Source of the DNA: Nitrososphaeria archaeon
GTDB taxonomy: Archaea > Thermoproteota > Nitrososphaeria > JACIWG01
Direction: 5' to 3'
DNA: 10,546 nucleotides
Assembly: GCA_029776125.1 (NCBI GenBank)
Contig: JARVJS010000149.1
Location: forward strand, 1-10,546
The notes beneath the pieces were generated by a model. It searched no databases and had not been told where the DNA came from. It was given only the letters and a program-made list of their open reading frames with translations. A program made the translations under genes and the position numbers. Below are positions 6,485 through 10,546 of the stretch, one piece after another (positions within the stretch are counted from its first letter, which is position 1; each line of letters begins with the position of its first letter).

Positions 6485-8113
6485 ATGCCCAAATACATCT
6501 TTGTTACTGGCGGAGTGATTAGTGGGATCGGTAAGGGTGTTATAGCTGGATCTATTGGGAAGATTCTCCAATCTTCTGGGATAAAGGTTTCTGTGATGAA
6601 GATGGACCCTTACCTTAATGTTGACGCTGGAACAATGAATCCTCTTGTTCATGGTGAAGTTTTTGTCTGCGATGATGGTGCTGAAACTGACATGGATATA
6701 GGTACATATGAACGTTTTCTTGACATAAACCTTTCTAGGGCAAATAATATAACAACCGGCCAAGTCTACCTCAATGTTTTGCAGCGGGAGCGTGAGGGAA
6801 AGTATTTGGGTAAATGTGTCCAAATAATACCTCATATAACTGATGAGATAAAGCGTTTGATAAGGTATGCTGCAAGAAAAGATGATGCTGACGTCATGAT
6901 CGTCGAATCTGGTGGGACTGTTGGTGACATTGAAGCATTACCTTTTCTTGAAGCTTTGAGGCAGATGAGGTTTGAAGAGGGAAAGGATAATACTCTTTTT
7001 GTGCATGTTACTCTTGCTCCAATAATAGAGGATGTTGGTGAGCTAAAAACTAAGCCGACCCAGCATAGTGTTCAGGAGCTTAGAAGAATAGGTATCCAGC
7101 CTGACATAATAATTGTTAGGTCTAAGAAACGTTTGACTGAAGCGAACAGGGACAAGATTTCTCTTTTCACGAATGTTCCAAGAGAAAATGTTCTTTCAAG
7201 CCCTGACCTTAAATCTCCATATCTTGTTCCACAGGTGCTTGAGGAGCAGGGTCTTTCCAAAATAATCTTTGAACAGTTGAAGATTCCTTCAAGGGATGTT
7301 GATTTATCCGAATGGAATAATGTTGTTAAAGACATGCTTGAGTCAAAGGATGAGGTTCATATTGCGATGGTTGGAAAGTATGCTGAACTTGCTGACAGCT
7401 ATGTTAGTGTGAATCATGCACTATATCATGCTGGTGGTGTACTAAAGTGTAGGGTTAAAATTCATTGGATAGAGTCTGAGAATCTTGAATGTGATAATAG
7501 TAGTCTTTCTGAGCTTGAAAAGTATGATGGTATAATTGTTCCAGGAGGCTTCGGCAGTAGGGGTGTTGAAGGAAAAATTTTGGCAGCAAACTATGCTAGA
7601 GAAAAGGGTATCCCATACCTTGGTCTATGTTTTGGCTTACAGCTTGCTGTAGTATCTTTTGCAAGACACGTGTTGGGCTACGAGGGTGCAAATTCTACGG
7701 AGATCGACCCTAACACACCTTATCCTGTTATAGACCTTTTACCTGAGCAGAAGGAAATTGACAAGCTTGGTGGGACGATGAGGCTTGGTGGGCACAATAT
7801 TATTCTTAAGGCTGGTACATTGGCTTTCAGGCTTTATGGGAAAAATGTTATTAGGGAAAGGCATAGGCACAGGTACGAAATAAATCCAAAATATTGGAAT
7901 GTTCTACAAGAGGCTGGAATGGTCTTCTCAGGCTTTAGTGAGGACATGAAGCGTGTTGAAATTATCGAGTTGAAGGATCACCCATTCTATATGGCTTCAC
8001 AATATCATCCTGAATTTGTTAGTAGGCCTGGTAAGCCTGATCCAATTTTTAGGGGTTTTGTTGAAGCGAGTTTGATGAGGAGAAAGTCTATCGGAGTGTC
8101 TTTGAAAGTGTAG
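6485..8113 (+). CDS. pyrG: CTP synthase (glutamine-hydrolysing)
   Basis: This 542-residue enzyme makes CTP from UTP, ATP and glutamine, the last step of de novo pyrimidine nucleotide synthesis. The N-terminal synthase domain (about 1-270) carries the P-loop-like GGVISGIGKG at 9-18, the KMDPYLNVDAGTM stretch at 39-51 and ESGGTVGDIE at 141-150. The C-terminal glutamine amidotransferase domain (about 290-535) has the oxyanion loop GGFGSRG at 354-360. Nucleophile C382 lies in GLCFGLQ, and H508 and E510 lie in QYHPEF, so the triad is complete. Length and domain order are normal for the family. The last 26 bases overlap the end of the opposite-strand ECF transporter gene. Confidence 0.97.
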   Translation: MPKYIFVTGGVISGIGKGVIAGSIGKILQSSGIKVSVMKMDPYLNVDAGTMNPLVHGEVFVCDDGAETDMDIGTYERFLDINLSRANNITTGQVYLNVLQREREGKYLGKCVQIIPHITDEIKRLIRYAARKDDADVMIVESGGTVGDIEALPFLEALRQMRFEEGKDNTLFVHVTLAPIIEDVGELKTKPTQHSVQELRRIGIQPDIIIVRSKKRLTEANRDKISLFTNVPRENVLSSPDLKSPYLVPQVLEEQGLSKIIFEQLKIPSRDVDLSEWNNVVKDMLESKDEVHIAMVGKYAELADSYVSVNHALYHAGGVLKCRVKIHWIESENLECDNSSLSELEKYDGIIVPGGFGSRGVEGKILAANYAREKGIPYLGLCFGLQLAVVSFARHVLGYEGANSTEIDPNTPYPVIDLLPEQKEIDKLGGTMRLGGHNIILKAGTLAFRLYGKNVIRERHRHRYEINPKYWNVLQEAGMVFSGFSEDMKRVEIIELKDHPFYMASQYHPEFVSRPGKPDPIFRGFVEASLMRRKSIGVSLKV

Positions 8114-8585
8114 GCTTTAAAATCAAGTGAACCATATATGCTATAAGTGTTCCCAAAACACATTGTAGAATATTCCAAGGTAATTCTATCAATGCTGCTC
8201 CAAGGCCGAAAAAGTAGAGTTCAAATGTAAAGTATGTTAGTATCATGAATGTTCCTCCAACAAATCCTGAAATGTACCCTAATGTTTTTGAATGCTGATA
8301 TAATCTTTTAAATAATGTTCCTACAATTGCCCCCTCTCCACCTTTTGCTAAAAATGTTATAGGCGCATAATGCGGGTATCCTGAAATTATGTCCGCTAAC
8401 GATGAACCTATTCCTCCTGCCAAGAATCCAATGTATGGGCCAAACATTATTCCTGTAAGAATTACCATTGTGTCTCCAAAGTTAAAGTATCCTTGTGTTG
8501 CTGGAATGGGAACCCTAACTATTATGGTCATTACGGTGACTAATGGTATCATTATGCTGAGAAATGCGACGCTTTTAGCTTTCAT
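8088..8585 (-). CDS. ECF transporter S component (vitamin-binding membrane subunit)
   Basis: This 165-residue protein is almost entirely hydrophobic, with about five or six membrane helices (roughly 5-24, 37-57, 74-93, 102-122, 135-156). GYFNFGD (32-38), the glycine-rich GGIGSSLAD (57-65), APITFLAKGGEG (74-85) and the late PWNILQ (136-141) resemble the DUF1393/HmpT-like group of ECF S components. These capture a vitamin or precursor, and family members are tied to riboflavin- or thiamin-related compounds. The substrate here is uncertain. No EcfT or EcfA subunit lies in the window, so it probably shares an energizing module coded elsewhere. The ATG has a TATA-like element about 27 bases upstream on the minus strand. 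That leaves no room for a leader riboswitch. Its 3' end overlaps pyrG by 26 bases. Confidence 0.85.
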   Translation of the reverse strand: MKAKSVAFLSIMIPLVTVMTIIVRVPIPATQGYFNFGDTMVILTGIMFGPYIGFLAGGIGSSLADIISGYPHYAPITFLAKGGEGAIVGTLFKRLYQHSKTLGYISGFVGGTFMILTYFTFELYFFGLGAALIELPWNILQCVLGTLIAYMVHLILKPTLSKTLR

Positions 8586-8590
8586 CTATG

Positions 8591-8631
8591 AATATTTTAT
8601 GTTTAATGGATTTAAACTTACCGAAAATATT
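8591..8631. repeat. Nested inverted repeats in the divergent promoter region
   Basis: The outer arms AATATTTT (8591-8598) and AAAATATT (8624-8631) are perfect inverted copies. The inner arms GTTTAA (8601-8606) and TTAAAC (8612-8617) are also perfect inverted copies. The inner pair overlaps the minus-strand TATA element of the ECF gene, and the right outer arm overlaps the plus-strand TATA region of the Rio2 gene. The region could be a dimeric regulator site, but AT-rich DNA yields such repeats by chance. Confidence 0.4.
8607..8616 (-). promoter_or_regulatory. TATA-like box of the ECF S-component gene
   Basis: Read on the minus strand this is GTTTAAATCC, centred about 27 bases before the ATG at 8585. 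The spacing suits a leaderless archaeal transcript. Confidence 0.5.
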
Positions 8632-8637
8632 TTTACC
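8624..8637 (+). promoter_or_regulatory. TATA-like box of the Rio2 gene
   Basis: AAAATATTTTTACC is centred about 29 bases before the ATG at 8660. This supports that ATG as the true start over the earlier in-frame ATG at 8588, which would place coding sequence across both promoters. Confidence 0.5.
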
Positions 8638-8659
8638 CCTTTCTACAAAGTTTCTCTAC

Positions 8660-9547
8660 ATGTCTACGGCTGAGGTTGCAGCAAACCTTGTCCGCTTGCT
8701 TGAAGCTAGAGACTATAGGGTGCTTCACGCTCTAGAGAAGGCTTTAGACTATTTTGAGCAGGTTAAAGCGGAATATATTGAAAAGGTAACAGGCTTGCAT
8801 GAGGATGAAGTTGCATATCGTCTTGGGAGGCTTAGGGAGATGGGTTTGATTGCTAAAGGTGAATCCGGCTACTACCTTGTCTCAAGCGGGCTTGATGCAA
8901 TAGCTTTGAATGCTCTTGTTCAAAGGGGTTTTATATCGTCTTTTGGCGGCAATGTTGGTGTTGGTAAAGAGGCTGACGTTTTTGACGTCTTGGATGATAG
9001 GGGGCGCATGTATGTTTTAAAATTTTATAGGATTGGTAGAACGAGTTTTAGAAATGTTCGTAGAAAGAGGAGGATTATGTTGGATAAAGAAAGTTCTGTT
9101 TGGCTTAAGGCGTGCATTAATGCAGCTAAAAGGGAGGCTTGGGCTCTATCTAAAGTTTATTCTGTTTGTGGTATGGTTCCAAAATTTTTTGCAAGGGAAA
9201 GGCATGCTGTGTTGATGGAGAAGATTGAGGGAACAATGTTGAATAAGGTTAATTTTCTTGAATCCCCGTTAAGGGGACTAAAGGATATCTTTTTTACTTT
9301 AAAGAAGGCTTACATTAAAGCTTCAATAGTAAATGGTGATTTAAGTGAATTTAATATACTATATGATGGAGAAAGATATTATGTTATAGATTGGCCTCAG
9401 GCTGTCGACGCCAATTCCCCGAACAGTCTGTCTCTTCTTTCAAGGGATATCAGCAATATTCTGAAGTTCTTTAGAAAGAAGTTTAATGTTGACTATCCTT
9501 TTGAGAAAGCGTATAGGTTTGTCACAGTACCCTATAGTAGGTTCTAG
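8660..9547 (+). CDS. rio2: Rio2-type atypical serine/threonine kinase
   Basis: This 295-residue protein has a winged-helix N-terminal domain (about 1-85) followed by a RIO kinase domain. Rio2 proteins act as ATPase/kinases in late maturation of the small ribosomal subunit. Visible motifs are the P-loop GVGKEADVF (100-108), ATP-binding K121 in VLKFYRIGRTSFR, catalytic D227 and N232 in NGDLSEFN, and metal-binding D244 in VIDWPQ. The winged helix and GRTSFR place it in Rio2 rather than Rio1. Two positions differ from the usual Rio2 form: N225 where a His precedes GD, and A105 where Ser is common in GKES. The reading frame is open back to an ATG at 8588. The start at 8660 is preferred because the extra 24 residues look unlike the family and the TATA-like box fits 8660. 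The stop shares CTAG with the opposing gene. Confidence 0.92.
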   Translation: MSTAEVAANLVRLLEARDYRVLHALEKALDYFEQVKAEYIEKVTGLHEDEVAYRLGRLREMGLIAKGESGYYLVSSGLDAIALNALVQRGFISSFGGNVGVGKEADVFDVLDDRGRMYVLKFYRIGRTSFRNVRRKRRIMLDKESSVWLKACINAAKREAWALSKVYSVCGMVPKFFARERHAVLMEKIEGTMLNKVNFLESPLRGLKDIFFTLKKAYIKASIVNGDLSEFNILYDGERYYVIDWPQAVDANSPNSLSLLSRDISNILKFFRKKFNVDYPFEKAYRFVTVPYSRF

Positions 9548-10546
9548 AATAGTGGAACCTTTCTTTCACGGATTATTGATGTTATGTTGCGCACATTAGA
9601 AAGCTCTTCTGAAACTATATTCTCTATATCACTTTTTACATTATCATAGGATACATTCTCTTGTAGACGTAGCGCAACACTTGCAATCGTTGGCTCTGTA
9701 AGCGGGTTCCCAATTCTACTTAGAATTCTAACATAAACTTCTTCGACTCCCTTGACTTCTTCAGAAATTTTTTGTGCGATAATTTGTGCTAGTGCATTGT
9801 ATATTTTGCCTGTGTGTATTGTTGGATTCTTTCCCGCAGTAGCTTCCATAGAATACATTCTCATGGGTGTTATTAATCCTGTTACACGATTTCCTCTTCC
9901 CGTGTTCCCGTCATCACCTGACTCTGCTGAAGTTCCTGTTACTGTTAGATAGAAGCTGTTGTTTTCGTAGTCGTCCGCATTATTTATTTTGATCGAAAGG
10001 TTTAGATTGCTTGTACTAAATTTATTCAATAGAGTTTCTCTTACCTCATGTACTACGCTAATGTAGTGGTCTTTGTCTGGAATATACTTGTCCACCATAG
10101 CCATTGCCACCGTAACATCAAGCTCATCCTTTCTTCTCATAGCCATAACCTTAATATCTTCACCGATTTCCGGATATTTTCTCTTTGTTTGAGCGTCATT
10201 TAGAAAATTTTCTATACCCAAGGCAACCTTTTCTGTTTCAGTGAAAGGCGCAAATCCTACTCCTATTGATGTATCGTTTGCTATACCCTTTTCAGAAAGA
10301 TAGCTTAGGTCACTTGAAGGATTTCTGATTTTAAAACTTAGTTTTACATGTTCTTCAACGTTCAAGTTTCTTATGGTTCTTCTAATGTAGTCCTTTGCAG
10401 CCCTTTTTGCAATAACTTCTACAGGTATCTCATACCTTGTTCCGTCTTTAATGTACCTTGAAACCGCTCTTCCTGCAACTATAATTTGGATTGGTTTAAC
10501 AACTTTTCCTCCTCCAAATTTTGGCCGAGATTCTCCTCCGACAAGA
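9544..10546 (-). CDS. mat: Archaeal S-adenosylmethionine synthetase (5' end outside window)
   Basis: This gene makes AdoMet from methionine and ATP; the archaeal enzyme is highly diverged from bacterial and eukaryotic MetK. The window holds 333 C-terminal residues of an expected roughly 400. The frame stays open to the right edge, so the gene is cut by the window and not broken. The visible part begins with GGESRPKFGGGKVVKPI, matching the conserved SxPKFGGG region near residue 65-85 of full-length proteins. It later carries GTSAESGDDGNTGRGNR, GLITP, SMEATAGKNP and HTGKIYN, all diagnostic of the archaeal family. The TTG at 10363-10365 that could be taken as a start is an internal leucine codon. 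The N-terminal GxGHPD region lies outside. It converges on the Rio2 gene and shares its stop-codon tetramer. Confidence 0.95.
   Translation of the reverse strand, partial: LVGGESRPKFGGGKVVKPIQIIVAGRAVSRYIKDGTRYEIPVEVIAKRAAKDYIRRTIRNLNVEEHVKLSFKIRNPSSDLSYLSEKGIANDTSIGVGFAPFTETEKVALGIENFLNDAQTKRKYPEIGEDIKVMAMRRKDELDVTVAMAMVDKYIPDKDHYISVVHEVRETLLNKFSTSNLNLSIKINNADDYENNSFYLTVTGTSAESGDDGNTGRGNRVTGLITPMRMYSMEATAGKNPTIHTGKIYNALAQIIAQKISEEVKGVEEVYVRILSRIGNPLTEPTIASVALRLQENVSYDNVKSDIENIVSEELSNVRNITSIIRERKVPLF

Noticed and set aside
6476..6835. A 119-codon open frame antisense to the start of pyrG
   Set aside because: It has no recognisable domain and lies wholly opposite a clearly conserved gene; it follows from the codon pattern of the sense strand.
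8588..8659. An ATG at 8588 that extends the Rio2 reading frame by 24 residues
   Set aside because: The extra residues do not look like the Rio2 N-terminus, the extension would cover both divergent promoters, and the TATA-like box is correctly spaced for the ATG at 8660.
8586..8659. A thiamin or other vitamin riboswitch before the ECF S-component gene
   Set aside because: The promoter element is about 27 bases before the ATG, so the transcript would have essentially no leader to fold.
10363..10365. TTG as a possible start of a 273-residue AdoMet synthetase
   Set aside because: The conserved family sequence (SRPKFGGG, GRAVSRYI) continues upstream in the same frame to the window edge, so this TTG is an internal leucine.
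1..10546. CRISPR arrays, tRNA or rRNA genes, insertion sequences, phage or defence genes
   Set aside because: No regular repeat-spacer pattern, tRNA-like fold, transposase motif or terminal repeat was seen, and nearly all the sequence is taken up by recognised genes. Gaps are too short for most such elements.

Overview
The window is an AT-rich archaeal chromosome segment with ten genes and almost no spare DNA. Gaps between genes are about 30 to 75 bases, and no stretch of 300 bases lacks a gene. The archaeal assignment rests on four things. There is an archaeal-type S-adenosylmethionine synthetase and a Rio2-type atypical kinase. Most genes have a TATA-like element roughly 23 to 30 bases before the start codon, so the mRNAs are probably leaderless. 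Shine-Dalgarno sites are nearly absent. The CHASE4 histidine kinase argues against the classical Thermoprotei, most of which lack two-component systems. It fits deeper Thermoproteota-like lineages (for example Bathyarchaeia or Methanomethylicia relatives) or some Euryarchaeota. That placement is inference; no rRNA gene is present to settle it.

Layout, left to right. On the plus strand: a small single-cluster ferredoxin; an enolase-superfamily sugar-acid dehydratase or racemase of the mandelate racemase subgroup; a carbohydrate esterase family 7 (acetyl xylan esterase/cephalosporin-C deacetylase) enzyme; a membrane sensor histidine kinase with a CHASE4 sensor; an AmmeMemoRadiSam-type radical SAM enzyme; an M24 proline-type peptidase; and CTP synthase. 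A minus-strand ECF vitamin-transporter S component overlaps the end of CTP synthase tail to tail. It is transcribed divergently from a plus-strand Rio2 kinase gene across a 74-base region that carries promoters in both directions and nested inverted repeats. Rio2 converges on the minus-strand S-adenosylmethionine synthetase gene, which runs off the right edge of the window. The two stop codons share one CTAG.

How the genes work together. Most are housekeeping or near-housekeeping: CTP supply, AdoMet supply, ribosome maturation, peptide turnover and vitamin uptake. Each seems to have its own promoter rather than belonging to a long operon. The only neighbours that suggest a shared pathway are the dehydratase/racemase and the CE7 esterase, which together would suit breakdown of acetylated plant or microbial polysaccharide. 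The AdoMet synthetase and the radical SAM enzyme are linked only by cofactor supply. I do not see a clear new multi-gene system. The points most worth a second look are the ferredoxin lacking one expected cluster cysteine, the promoter architecture, the divergent palindromic control region, the orphan kinase, and the two tail-to-tail overlaps.
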